A DNA stretch of 64,000 nucleotides from Apostichopus californicus (taxonomy: Eukaryota; Echinodermata; Holothuroidea; Aspidochirotida; Stichopodidae). A model generated the notes under the pieces. That model was not told the DNA's origin. It ran no database searches and saw nothing but the letters and a program-made list of their open reading frames with translations. Shown piece after piece: positions 1 through 13,306 of this stretch. A program made the position numbers and the translations under genes. The stretch's first letter is position 1, and every line of letters begins with the position of its first letter. Location: contig JAIPMN010001747.1 in the NCBI GenBank assembly GCA_020650975.1, positions 37,529 to 101,528 on the forward strand. Reading direction: 5' to 3'.

Positions 1-1925
1 GGGGTTATTATCTAGGGAATGCTTAAACACACCCACCCGATGTTTGTTATTCAGCAGAACTTGCACCCTCAGGTTCTGTTCTCTTTAGTAGACCTGCATC
101 TAAATCAGTCGTATATTGCCCTGAACTATGTAGAACCCAGGTGTATGTATAACAATCATTTTATCCCAATTATGGCTTAATTAGGTTCCACTACTTGAGG
201 GCACATGTAGGCATGCCTTTGAATTACAAGCATTTTCTTCAGCTGTAACTATGTCTTTGAGCAAGCTCAGTGGCGGCAAGTGGGAGGTATCCCATAGAGT
301 CCAATAATTGTTGAAAATCATTATTTTCTGTGTATATTTCAAAGTCATGTACGATGTCAATTGAAAATATGTGAAATGACTGACTGAGGGGTGTAAATAT
401 ATTTACCGCCATGGTACAACTGTGTGTGGGTGGATCAGGAAAATCGGGGTCTCATGAAGTGTTTTCTTAAGGTGGTAGTTTACGACACAGTCAAAACAAC
501 TTACTCCAGTTACAGATGTTAATGGGAGATGAATGGCTTCCCAGGCCTGTATAGTCATATTTCACATTAAAACAGTAAATTTAGAGGAAAAGTAAGAGAA
601 CAATAACTCTGTTGTCAACCTTCTATTCTATCCTCCTCTTCATGTCCCTCCCCCATTCCTCCCTCCCCCCCCCACTTCCAATAGTCTCAGCAATCAGCAT
701 GTGAGTTTATAATATTACACACACAGACACGCACAGACACATACATGTAAACACACATAAAGACCAGGTGATGCAATGTGAGGATTCAGACTCCAATCAA
801 ATTCATTAATGATCACTCGTTAACCTTCACATTTGGAGAAAAGACAGAAGGGTATCTTACTTTGCATCAACTGTAGTCTTGTGTTTTAGTAAGATACTTT
901 ATGGAATCAGTAAGTTTGGTATTCGACTCGTTGACTAAATGCGAGAAGCTGCCGTATGCGCAGAACAGAAAATAGTTGAATGTCCTTGATGCCCCATGGG
1001 TTAAACAGAATCAATTTTGAGACCTGTCTATAAACTTCAAACGCTTTTGTATTATTACATCAATGATAGATCGGATAGATCAGTATGAGAGACGAGAATA
1101 TATTTTGTGAAAATTCAAGTCGAGAATTTATCAGATTCTTGTGAAGAAGAAAGCTTAAATTGAATCATAAAGTAAATGTTAAGAAGTGAAAAAAAAAAAA
1201 AACAGATAAGGAGCTAACAGATAAACAGCATGAGAAGCCACAAACATAAGCTGTTCTTTGGGGATGCTTTGTAATGGTAAAAGGGTCTTACTTCACTGTT
1301 AGGCTTCCCCAGTCTGGTTAGACGGGGTACGTAACCTATATATTAACCATCTCTCTCTCTCCATGATTCCACATCTTTACTGCTTCATTACCGAGGGGAT
1401 GTCGATAAATGGCGAAAAAATATCCAGTGTTCCTTGGAGGATAGATGTGTGCGTGTGAATCAAAATGAAGTGTCAATGAACTGCTCAAGAGTGGGATAGA
1501 ATGATGCTCTCAATAGCAATGTCGCTTTTATCCAGGAATTTAAGAGGCAGCGTACAGCCTCATCCTTGATCGGGCTTCTCATCTTTCTCATCGATGAGAG
1601 GTTGCCGAGATGACATAGACTCTGGTGACTGTTAAAGAGCTCGTATCTTAGTCACTGTGTTTTTTCCCAGTTTGGATATGAGTAGACCAAACACAGTTTT
1701 TCACTGGACAATAGTGGAAGTTAGCTGGTAACATTTTCTTAACCAACTTCTACATCACATCAGATTCGCTCAAGTTTACATAATTCTCTTATCAAATATT
1801 AAACATTAACATTTCAGTCCACACCAAGATGCTGACATCATCAATTTTAGCCTAAAAGGAGCATTTCAGAGATCTAGTATGCTTTCAATTGTGAATATCT
1901 TGAACATTGAACAGCTATATACATA

Positions 1926-2216
1926 CCAGCTCTGAGTTTTGTCCATTTTCTCAGACTACACAATTACCAGCCCTCAATTGTCCATTTTCATGGACATTGA
2001 TAAAACAACAGCTATATATAGAATTATTACCAGCTCTCAGGTTTGTCCATTTTCTCGGACTACACATTTACCAGAGCTCTCTCGATTGTCCATTTTCATG
2101 GACTTTGATAAAACAACAGCTATGTATAGAATTATAACCAGCTCTCAGATTTGTACATTTTCTCGGACTACACATTTACCAGCTCTCAATTGTCCATTTT
2201 CGCGGACTACGATAAA
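1926..2216. repeat. Minisatellite, ~104-108 bp unit, ~2.8 copies
   Basis: The phrase CCAGCTCTSAG followed by TTGTCCATTTTCTC and a GACTACACA block starts at 1926, 2030 and 2138, giving periods of 104 and 108 bp. Each unit also holds a second TTGTCCATTTTC phrase and a GATAAAACAACAGCTAT phrase. The open frames across it come from the repeat and are not evidence of a gene. Confidence 0.88.
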
Positions 2217-5200
2217 ACATTGACTAAAGACATCCTTTAATGTCCATAACAACTCAATGCCGATAGTTATGTCCGAAGTAGGCTGTAGAGGCTTAGTACA
2301 TCCGCTATACAATTTTGATCGGTGTAAATGTTAATGTTGATAATTGCTTTTGATAAGTATGAACAGACATCCATTTCAAGCAATTATTCCCCACAACATT
2401 TTAAGGTAGTAATTTTTACATTTAGACACTATTGTAAAAAAAAATGTAAAAAATGTTTGAAAATACTTGACATTAAGCACATTCCTTAGCATACTGAAGG
2501 TTTGTAAAAGTGATATTATTTGCATCCCAAACCAACAAAGGAATTTATAGAGATACTTTCTACTTCTCATTCCTGAAAAAAATATGGGAGTGAAAATTTT
2601 GTGATTGTTTACAGTCTTTTAAAGTTTAATTCAATTCCCAATTGCATGGCAGTGAGCTGAAATTGTTGGTTGAACCAGTTTTTTATTCCCATTCCCGAAT
2701 TTAATATCACCAAATGGATGTTATTAGGATTATAATCTGCTTACATTTCGACCAAATGGAGGATATTTTTTCATTTCCATAGGGAATCCTCAATCCTCCT
2801 TGGCTCTTTTCCCCTGCACAGGAGTAAATTGTTACTGTGACATGTTGCAGAAGTAGAAAGGAAGAGGCTTAGAGTGATCTTAAAGTAATCTTGGAAGTTT
2901 ACAAAGTTTTGTCTAATCTAGCTGAGCTGTCGTTATTCAGTTTTGCAAATCTTGCTATTTCAGTTATTTAGAGGAGTGGTGTTACTGGGCTCTACTGTTG
3001 GTAACAAATTATTCTTTGTACTTTAAAGTAACCTGGTGGAAATGGGCAGGGGAGGCCCATGATACTTGTAACTATAAAACTGGGTTAATATGCAGGAAAC
3101 AATTTTAAGTTTCAAATTTTCTTATAGTTGTTTTGAAGGCTCTGCATGCATTTTGTCTCAAACACACAATGGTATGCATCTTTGTACTTGTATAGCAATT
3201 ACCCCCCCATCTTGGATAGCATTATGCGATACAACAACGATTGATTGTTCCCATTATGTCCATGTTAATGAGTGGGGTGTTCTACAATGAAATAATTGGA
3301 AGATTTACCAGAAAAGCAGTGTAGAATTTGTTTCAATCACATTTATTCTTTAAAGTTTCCCTCTATCATAAAACGGACCACAGAAAAGTAAGAAATACTA
3401 GAACAGCTATTGAGGTTAGGATACATATCTTCTTTATAGATTCTGACCCTGATCACAATCAAAACTGCAGTATGAAATGTTTCCCAAAAGATAACGATTA
3501 CGGGATCGAAGAACTCAGTATGTACAGACTCCGAATGTGTGATCTGATTAATTCACTTTGGCTTCGGCTTTGAATACATCGTTTCTGTACGTTGCTGTTT
3601 TGGACGAATCTAATTGTAATAGGAATTACCGCCACTTTGCGATCTGTGCTATAGTCTTTGCCGACTTAGCAATCCACGGCGCCCCCTGCCCCCCCCCCCC
3701 TCAAAATTTGCAAGGTCTGTGAGAGTTACTCCATAGTTTTCCCTTTCAGGGAAACCAAACATGAGATGACATATGATGGAGTTAAGTCCTAACCAAGCTG
3801 TAGGTTTTCAATGCTTGCTCTATAAATACTGATCTGTAAATGTTGATTTATGAGAAGAGAAGACCGTTGTGATCTTTTGTACATCACAGTAAATCAAGCT
3901 TGTTAGATCCAGGTAACGTTGTTGTACCTTTGTCATGGGAAGGCGGTTTCTAACCTCTGTGTGGGATAATTCAGAGAACCAATAAGTCTCGTCTTTCCAC
4001 GCACCATAACAATTGTAGACAGGACTTTGAAACTGTTCCAAGAACCAGGTGCTTTATTTGCCTCTGGCGCTCCAATATAAACATTAATGTGCTTTTGTTG
4101 TATGACAGGGGGCTACCAGGTGGGTTGCTGGCGGGTATTAAAGTTAAAGGAGTCTTCTTGCCCTCTTGATGGTGCATACAGCTATTCAAATCAAGAACAG
4201 ATTGGGATTCAAAGTTTGTAGAGTAACTTTCAGATCTATGACCTCTCTAACTGCTCTCTAGGTTTTACATTTTATATACAAATTACTGCTGTGTACCCAC
4301 CCCCCCCCCCCACCCCAACCCCCGATTTTGCAATTGTGTATGATGGGGGGATGGGAGGTATTTCCTTTCAAAAAAATTCTCCGGCCTTACACAAATGCCC
4401 CCAACTTCATTCCACCGTTGAAAGAAGATCCCGCTACAGAACATTTGCAAAACAATAAAAATGCCTAAACCTATAGGCAACAACACAGTTTGTGTGATTT
4501 GTAGTGAGTAGGTTGCCTTGGTTCCTTTTCCTTACCCCAGTTTACCCCCGACCCACATCTTCAGAGCGATATTGCCGAGTGTAGCCTCATCTCAGATGTC
4601 TCTTGCTGTGGCACCAGCTCTTCTTTCAGCTTGTTTGGCAATGCGAGATACTTTGATCTTTAATATTCTTGGCAATGGGTTTGTCACTTCAGATGAAATG
4701 TTCAAAATGGTTTGGTTGTCTGGAGGCACCATTACTTCTCTTTAAGTAAAGCTGTAAAAACATCTTGCCAGTCTGTGGAGGATAGTTTGGAAAGTAAGTA
4801 GATGTTGTATCCAAATCTCACAGCATGTGGAACCCTGTGGAAACAGGAAATAGAAACTTGAAACATTCCTAGTTGGTTTGGTAGTGGGGGGGGGGGGGAG
4901 GCTGAAGGAGAGAGAAAGATAGCAATACAGAGACAGGATTTACCAAGAGAACACAGAGTAACAGACACAATCAGATCTTCTTCATAAGAGCTGTATATAG
5001 TGCATTTGCTTGTTACCGTCATGTATTTTTCTCAAATATGCTAGGAAGTCCAATAATGGTCATCCATAATCAGATTATAATATTGATTTGAAACCACTGT
5101 CAAGGCAGTTTATACTCTCTGAGAAATTTATGCAAAGTGTAAGTACTGATTGTGTTGCCTGAATATTCATCTGGTGATATTTCAAGAAGGAGGCCTATAG

Positions 5201-8200
5201 TTAGGGGGCACTGATCAGTGACATACCATACACAGGGCTGTATGCTGCTGTACAGAGTCCCACATATGCTTTATGAAAGTCTCTAATAGGACAGAGGTTA
5301 CATACATTGGCATTATGAATATTGGACTTAAAGGTAGCGGTCTCCCCTCAAACCTCACTTTGTGTAAGTCTGCTGTAAATAGTAAATTGTGTTTGATCAC
5401 TGGAGTGTTGATAGAACCTTCCCAGGGGTAAGGAGATCTTTCTTTTGAAGTTAGGATTCAGTATACATAAGGAATAAGTAAACTAGCACAGTCAATGCTG
5501 ATCAATAATAGACAATCTTCGATAAGATCTCGGTAAACTTAGATCCAGGAAACGAAGTATAATAAACTAGGTAATTGCTTCGTAGACCGTATGAGTTATT
5601 GTTCAGTTATTGCATACAAAGGGCATTCTAGACGTAGAGGTTGTTATTGGATCATATTGAATAAATTTACCCACACTTTCAAAGTGGATAGGACTTGTTA
5701 TAAAACAATGACATGGAGGCAGTATATGGAGGCTGGAAGGGGTACTTTGGTTAATTGTTTGACCCCAAGGTCAGTAGCAGATCTGATTTGTCTATTAAGT
5801 TTTGTCCCCCAATTGAAGGCAAGAGAGGTGTAGATGAAAGAGTTAAAGATATCTAAAATGCTATAATCGTAATATAAAACAAAGCAAATGGCATTGCATT
5901 TAGTTATATGGTTTTTATCCTCTTTTCCTTCATAATTTGCAAATATTCAGAATATAAGAATGTTAAGAATTTGATTCAAATCTATTCAACAGTGATGTGG
6001 TATATAGTAAAATTTCTATCATTGCAATCTGTCCTGGTTAGCAAAATATGATTTAGGTTCAATTGGAGACATACCCCATACAGCCACCCAGGTGTATAAA
6101 TGAGGACTTTACGAGGTAACTTGTAAATATAGTTGTGTGTGCGCTGGTTTGTGGCTGCATCCTATGGGAAGTCCCCCGGGGGACACGTAGATGTGATGCA
6201 CTGTAGTGCTCCAGCAGGGATTGTTTGAATTGTGCACACTTTGGTGTGTGATTGTAACAAGTTACCAGTGATCCAGGGGTTTAGTTGTTGTAAAGTAGTG
6301 TGAGAGGGCCTTCGCCTCAGAACAAGACTGTAAACCTTCCAACTTTAACTTTATAAAAAGCTGCTTTAGACTCTCTTAGTGTACACAGATCATTCCATCT
6401 CCGTTTTGGCCTCTCTCAAAAATTCTGTATAACCTTTAACGAAATCTTGGACTGCATGCAAGGAGGTTAAAACGCAACTGGAAAGGTGGTTTAGGTATAA
6501 AGCTGCACTTAGTTTAACAAAACCTCAGAACTTTGCTGTTGGAAATCACTGCTTGGGGTCTGAGATGGCCTCAACTTTTCCCCAGAACAACCATGCAGTT
6601 GACCCAAACAATAAATTGTAAATGTGGTCCCCCCAACAATTGTCAATGACAAGTCAAAATAAATACCAAATATTGGAATTTGGTAATGTCAGTTTGTGTA
6701 ACAGTGAACCTGAAATTTTACCATTCCTAGGGGTGTTTGATATTTGTACACCCTGGGAATCTCTTGTACTTTTGCAATTTATGAGCAGTTAAGAGGACTT
6801 CCTCTGGACCATAGAGGAGGCCCTATCGTGTGTGTCCAGGAAGGGCAGGTGTGGAACCTCAGATGGCCCCACAGCTGACCTGCTAATAGGGTGGTTCAAG
6901 ATTTTTGCTTCAAATTTCATGTCCAAGAGAGAAATCCACCCTGCACTATTGCAGTTATGGAGAATCGGACATGACACTGATCTTTTTACTCAGAACAGAT
7001 AAGCTGGAAATAACTACAAAATAAAGACTGTTCTGGCACTAAAAACTTCCCAGTTCTCACATGAATGTTTTACTTGGTGGTAGAAGGACACATGGCTTTA
7101 ACAAAAGAGCTAACATTCCCCAGATTCCAAAAAGGCTGAGAAGTACAGCCCTATTTTCAAAGCAGTAAATATTAATGTCAAAAACGTTCCTATGGATTCC
7201 GGATTATGTGGTAAGTTTCCAACATCACCGATGCTTGAGCAAAAGTGTCAAGGGTCCGTAGATAGAAGGGATACAAATAAACCAGTTGTTATGGTATCGT
7301 CATGAAAGGATGATAATATTCTTGTGACTTTTAAGCTTTCTCTTTTCCCCCAAAAAACATTCAGAATTTTTCAAATATTAAGTTGTTATCGTAATGGCTA
7401 ATACCCTTTTTTCTCCTGCCCACACAGGGAGCAATCCTGTCTTAAAATACATTGATTTGTGTGCAATCAGGTACATGTGAAGACAAAAAGATAGAGACCT
7501 CAATCACCCACCCATGTGGGTACCTTCTCTGAGCAAATTAAAATCTTCATCTGTGAAGGAAGGCTGGCGTAACGTGATCGTTACATAATTGAAACTCGGC
7601 GGAATTTAATTGCGGACAGAATGCATAAACAGGGAACTATTTGCAATGTGATAGGTTTCACCTGGATCGATTCTTGGACAGGGTTAAAATTATGTAGCTG
7701 ATATGACTCCCTCGTTAATGTTACTTCCAACGGTGCTGTAATGTTTGTCCCGGGGTTGGACGTTTTAAATCACATTATACACTTAAACATGTGCAAAGGA
7801 TGAAAAAGTGGAAAAAAAGGTTGGACACTATACAGAACGATATATATGTATTTTTCTTTTGTTGTGCTGGTGGGGGGGGGGGGTGGGGAAGGAGGGCAAA
7901 CTATTTGAATGTTGTGTGAGTCTTGTTTCTCCAATTACAGTGCAACCTGTATATTTGTCCACAGTAATTAATGTTTGTACATTATGAATGAATATTTACA
8001 CACACTCACCCACCTTCATTTATTCTTCTACTACTGTTTGTTACCACTTGCTTGTTTCTTCAAGATCGGTAAAGCCAAGAACTAAGCAACTCCACAGGGC
8101 TTTTGCAACTTAATTGAATTGTAAATCTAGTCTCCTTTGAGTGCTAAAATGTGATTTTTTTCTTTAACCTCCCCTGGGTGTCGACAATGTGCTCAGCTAA

Positions 8201-9301
8201 AGTAATGCACAGGAGTTTTTCTACTCCCCCGACTTGATGCCGGTAGATTAATTTTCAAGAGACTATTGGAAGTTTGTCGACGACGACGACGTTAAGAACT
8301 GCGTCGGGTAGACAGCTTCCTCGGGGCATTAATATATTATCGCTCCTCGTGCCGTAGTTAATGTGTTAATCAGTGTTGGTTACATGGGTGCGTGTCGTAA
8401 GGGGAGCATAGTAGTAATTCCCCTTACTATGTTAATCACCGCTGTGAAATCTAATGACGAAGATTTTTGGTGTGATGTTGAGGTAATTTTAGCTCCAATT
8501 TTGATTATCCCTCCTTCATCCATACTCGGATTTCTCTAACTCAAAAAAAGAAGAAAAAAAGAAGAAATAGCCACATTTCTGTCTTTGGAAGGATTGTAAA
8601 TGGCTGACGATAACAACATTGATCAATATTACAGTTTGTTGACAAAACTGTCACATGGAAAATGCTTACAGTCACATGAAGTCATGAACTATTAAGAAAG
8701 AGATAAAAATACTTATCTCTCCCAACTTCCCAAACGACATGAAATGATGCGACATCCGTTATTCTAAAAAAAATCTCATTTAAAAGAGTTGTTTTTAGAA
8801 GCTTTGAAGGATTAATAGTTAGTCTTGCAGTTCATAAACTGTTCTGGTAGCAGAACATCTTCTCATTGAAGACTAAGTGAAATGTCATCTAACTATGCCA
8901 TCAAAAATTACTATTTGTAAATATTGCATAGCAAGTAATCCTTTATAAAAATATTTGCTTTATGGTTTCTGGGCTTGCATTTTTGTCTTGGATCGATATG
9001 TCATAAGAAATGTGCATTCTTCCTCAAGAACTAGCGGCTGATCGTGATCACCACTAGCGGTTGATAATGACGTCAAAAAAAAAAAAGGTTTTGCGTTTGT
9101 TGTATTTTCATGTCATCATTTGTCCTCTGCAACCAAAACAAGATAAACTGCTAGAGGAATGATTTCCAGCAGACCATTTTCCAGCTTTATCCTAGCAAGC
9201 TTTTTACGAGCTGTATCATTACTCCTCGCAGAACAGCTGTTATCTCTTTTTGCAGGTGTTAATTACTTTATTGTTTTACCTTTAGATTTCATTTGGATAA
9301 A

Positions 9302-9420
9302 ATAATAATAATATTTGATTTTTATATAGCGCTTTATACCAGCGATAGGTCTCAAAGCGCTTTACAGACGTTATATTACCCCTGGTCAATGACAACCTGT
9401 CCCAGAGACAATCCCTCCAG
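9302..9420. mobile_element. Dispersed-repeat fragment with AGCGCTTTA / AAAGCGCTTTACA motif
   Basis: An ATA-rich lead is followed by TTTATATAGCGCTTTATACC and, about 25 bases on, CTCAAAGCGCTTTACAG. The two GCGCTTT elements around a short spacer match, from memory, a short repeat scattered through many marine animal genomes. No terminal repeat or target-site duplication was defined, so the limits are approximate and no family is named. Confidence 0.5.
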
Positions 9421-10864
9421 TAAGCTATGGAGAATAATAAGTCGGCAGTTTTTCATATTTCAGCGGTCGTAGACCGGCATCTTCACAGTACAATCTCTGT
9501 AATCATATATCTCCATATCCATCCAAATAATACTAAAAGAATGCTTCTTTTCTTCTTGTGTATCGTAATGTGTTCTTTACCGAGAAGATGTGCACACAGT
9601 ATATCGTGTATAATGGGCAATAGAGCCAGCCAAAAATGGTTGTGAGTAGAAAAGATTTGAAATTTAAAAAAAATAGAAATCAAAACAAAATAACTGACAG
9701 GGATGTTAGGGATCTTAGAGGAAAAAGTACTCATTTCAGTAACAAAAATGTTTATTCTCGTTTTATATGAAGTTTCTTTGACTTGTATGTCAATGGAAAT
9801 GTAAAGTCTGTTTATATTGAAAGAAACGAATCTGTACTGAAGTTTGTGATTGGCCAAATGGTTTTTGAGATTAGGAAGTTTTGAATTTTGCAGTAGCCTG
9901 AAAACTATTTTGTTTACGTTCATCAAACTTATTCAGATTGCGAAAAAATATTAGAGCGTGATTAGGTAGATGATTCGTTGATAACAAACATATAAAATAA
10001 ATAAAACAGTATATATATATGGTTTTAGTTTGGATCTAGATAACATGGTATGATTAGATAAGCTTTTATGGGTGATGATATGATAAGTGTGTGATAATCA
10101 TGTGATATCTTATGTGATAAAGAATAGGATGTAAACTTGTCACAACTTACTTGTTAATGACCACTCTTTATTTAAAATTATCAATTTGTATTATTCGTGT
10201 TGTCCTAGTTATGCCATGGAAACAGTCAAAATAGATTTCAAAGCATGCTGATAAGGAGTGAGGTTTGGTAGCAGTTCAAAATATGGAATGTCTTCAGCAG
10301 TGTTACATATTAAGTAATGGATAGATAATGTAATAGCATGGAAGATATGACCAGTGATAAAGGATTTGTTCAATAAACATGTTACTTTGCAGTAGAATCA
10401 GTAGGAGGTATTAAGGGGTGGGAGCTAGTGCAGGAGAGGTTGGAAGAGATACAAGTCTCCGCTGGGGATGGCAGTTTTGTTGAAACTCTGAACCAAATGA
10501 AAGGTACAATCTAAAGTAATCATGGACAGAAGTACTAGAAAATTAGAAACAAAGTTGAAGAAGCAAAACAATTTAGACCTGAATGCAATATAAACCAGAG
10601 TTGGCATGTTTCCAGGAATGCATGCCAGCATTGATGACAAGAATGTATTTTTGCACTCATTTATAGCCAAAGATTGTACAGGTTTGTTACACACAGTACT
10701 GTTTAACTTTTACAGTTTCACAGTTTGGAAGGTTTCTAAATTGGAAGGAACTTGAACTTTTAAATTTACCATGTCACTCTTTTACATGTCTAGACTACTA
10801 CAGTATTCCACTTTCCCACCTACCAGCCTAGCCTATTATCTGGTAACATTTTAGCACTCAGCAC

Positions 10865-11009
10865 CACCCCCCCCCCCCCTCCCAATTAACCCGTCTCCAT
10901 AAATTCATTTGAGTTTAACATTATAAGGGACTGGNNNNNNNNNNCCCCCCCCCCCTCCCAATTAACCCTTCTCCATAAATTCATTTGAGTTTAACATAAT
11001 TAGGGACTG
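10865..11009. repeat. Direct duplication flanking an assembly gap (N 10935-10944)
   Basis: A poly-C tract followed by CTCCCAATTAACCC, then CTCCATAAATTCATTTGAG and TTTAACAT, occurs on both sides of a 10-N gap, with copies at about 10865-10934 and 10945-11009. They differ at only a few positions. Two near-identical copies abutting a gap inside a homopolymer suggest two haplotypes or unresolved reads placed in tandem rather than a real duplication. Confidence 0.8.
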
Positions 11010-12807
11010 TCAAATTGAGAAGGTGAAACAGAACCTTTTTGCAACGCATGTGCAGAAAAAAACAATAACGATAATATAGCAAAATGAAGCAATTCTGCGC
11101 ACCTGGACACAATAGTACCTAGGTCAAGATTCTGACACATACTGGCAAAAAGTAACAAATAGGGGTGGGAGGAAAGGGGGGGGGAAAGAACATGATGGCA
11201 TTTCTTCCAGTGTGGTTGCAATCTTTCGAAACAGGTTATACTTAAAGACTGGGAGTGTTTGATATTACTAAACCAGAGCATTGGCACAAACCCGTGAACT
11301 GTGAGCGGTGGTAAGATTTAAGTGCTCAGGGAGGAAATTGAAGATGAAACCTGAAGAATTAATCAATTTCTCTTTACAATCTTATATCTCATAAAAGTTT
11401 ACCGGCGAAGGAATAAAATACTGTAGCAGAATATTGAATTTGTGAGTGCTTCGGTCAATAGAAGGAGTGTTTGTTGTTGGATGTCGTTGCACTGTGTTTC
11501 TGTTTGAGGTCGTCGAGTTCATTGGTTTGAGGAATGAAGGGGTTATTATTCCCTTTGTGCTACAGTTCATTCCGAGCAGGCTGTACGGAGCTGTGTATAT
11601 TTCTGATTGTTTGCTTACCAACCTGTCCTATACTATCGTACTCCATGTTCCGAAATCTTGCTTCCGATAGTATCCTTTAACCACCACAATTGCACAGGTG
11701 CTTGCGATGGCTACAGATCTGTGTTAACATTACATTAAACAAGCTGAGACATTTCAGGTGGGTGGGTATCTTGAGGAGAGAAACCTGTCATATTGTAGAT
11801 GGAAGAGGGTGTGTAGGGGGTCATAGGTCGCACATTAAGATTAAAGATGGGGGTACAGTACGTGTTAAAAGATTACCAAAAAGGGATGCCAATATCAATA
11901 TTGTCATGGGAAAAATTAGTATGGATTTATGATACTAATAAATAACAAATCCAGGTTGTTTTATTTCATTCAAGATCATGAATATTCACCTCTTTACCTT
12001 CTCATTTTATCAAAAAAAGTGTAAAAGCAGGATTTTGAATCTACACTTTCTATTACAAAAATAACCTGAAGTAACATAATTCAATTTTCAATCTAGACCC
12101 AGTGGAATCAAGTTAACCTGTTTTCCCTTTTCTTCCTGTCTCCATGAGTAATTGTAATCAACCTTACCTACTTTTAGTGGTATGTTCCCCTCCCCAACCT
12201 ATCCCCCCCCCCCCATTCCTCTGGGAATCTGTAGTATACAGTTAAAAGCTTAGTTGCAACTATCTACAATTTGCTTTATAGCTTTAAAATTATTGTTCCT
12301 TCAAATTCAATCTTTCTCTCACATCTGAGAGGAAAAACAAATCTTAAATCTGATAGTAGTTATTTCCCTCCCTCCCTCCCTCTCTCTGCCCAAGGTCAAT
12401 CTTTTGTTTATTATCTATTAATCAACAGAGTCACCTACATTCCTGAGACTGGTTTAAAAATATTTTTATTAGACTATCCCTTCCTACAGCCTATGTGTCC
12501 TCCCCTTTTGACCTTTTGACCTTTTAACACCACCCACCCACCCACTTTTTTTTGGATTTGCCCAAGTTCAACTTCAGCAGTCCTGGAGATTAGGAGGCTC
12601 CCCAGCCAATCTAAATTGTTGGTTTGTAAAGTTTGTCTTAGGGGTCAGTGCTATTGATGTGAGGTCAGGAAGATTCTAAAAAGAATTACAATACATCAGG
12701 GATGGAGACAGCTTTTTAGGTGAAATTTCAGTTTTCTGTGACAGTTGTCATTGTTAGTTTCCATAAACCAGTAACAGTATATTTACCTTATGAAAGAAGG
12801 ATGTGTC

Positions 12808-12838
12808 TGTATGTCTGTCTGTCTGTCTGTCTGTCTTT
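12808..12838. repeat. CTGT/GTCT tetranucleotide microsatellite
   Basis: TGTCTGTATGTC runs into about six perfect GTCT units. A plain microsatellite in non-coding sequence. Confidence 0.85.
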
Positions 12839-13177
12839 ACAATTTCATCAACTAGTTTCACTAGAAAGTATTTTTAAGTATTAGTAAACCTTTTTTGTTG
12901 TTGAAGATTTTGATATTCAATTGTTTTGATCAATTTCCTTGATGCTTTGGAGATAATAAGATACCATACAATATAATAGGTCATTAGAGTAACTAAGGCA
13001 AGTTCTGTATTTCAAAACTTGAAGAAAAAAAATTTAAAAACGTCTACTCTACTTGTCTACGCATGTGACTGATAGTAAAAAAAGTGAAAAGTGTCTGGGT
13101 TCCCAATACAAATAAATATTTGTTAATCTTGCATCTACGATCATTCACTTGGGTGCCTTAGATTTACTGTGCGCCTC

Positions 13178-13306
13178 GCTTACCTGTCTCCCCACGACCT
13201 TAGCACTCTCGGCAATATAGGGTGGGCGCACAGTGTTGAAAGGTTACCCAGTCCATTCTAGGCACGGTAGAACGAGAGTGCTGATGTTATGAGGAGACAG
13301 GTAAGC
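13178..13306. repeat. Imperfect inverted repeat (hairpin), 34-bp arms
   Basis: GCTTACCTGTCTCC at 13178-13191 is the exact reverse complement of GGAGACAGGTAAGC at 13293-13306. AGCACTCTCG at 13202-13211 pairs with CGAGAGTGCT at 13273-13282. The arms match at roughly 27 of 34 positions around a loop of about 61 bases. It could be a small foldback element or MITE remnant; no coding content. Confidence 0.7.

Noticed and set aside
1907-2223. Two overlapping frames of 76 and 94 codons
   Set aside because: They are created by the minisatellite units; the repeat shifts between frames, which a coding repeat would not do.
9483-9926. 147-codon open frame on the minus strand in the 5' non-coding block
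   Set aside because: Composition follows the AT-rich DNA (Ile, Lys, Phe, Leu), with no domain, no splice context and no recognisable family. Treated as a chance frame.
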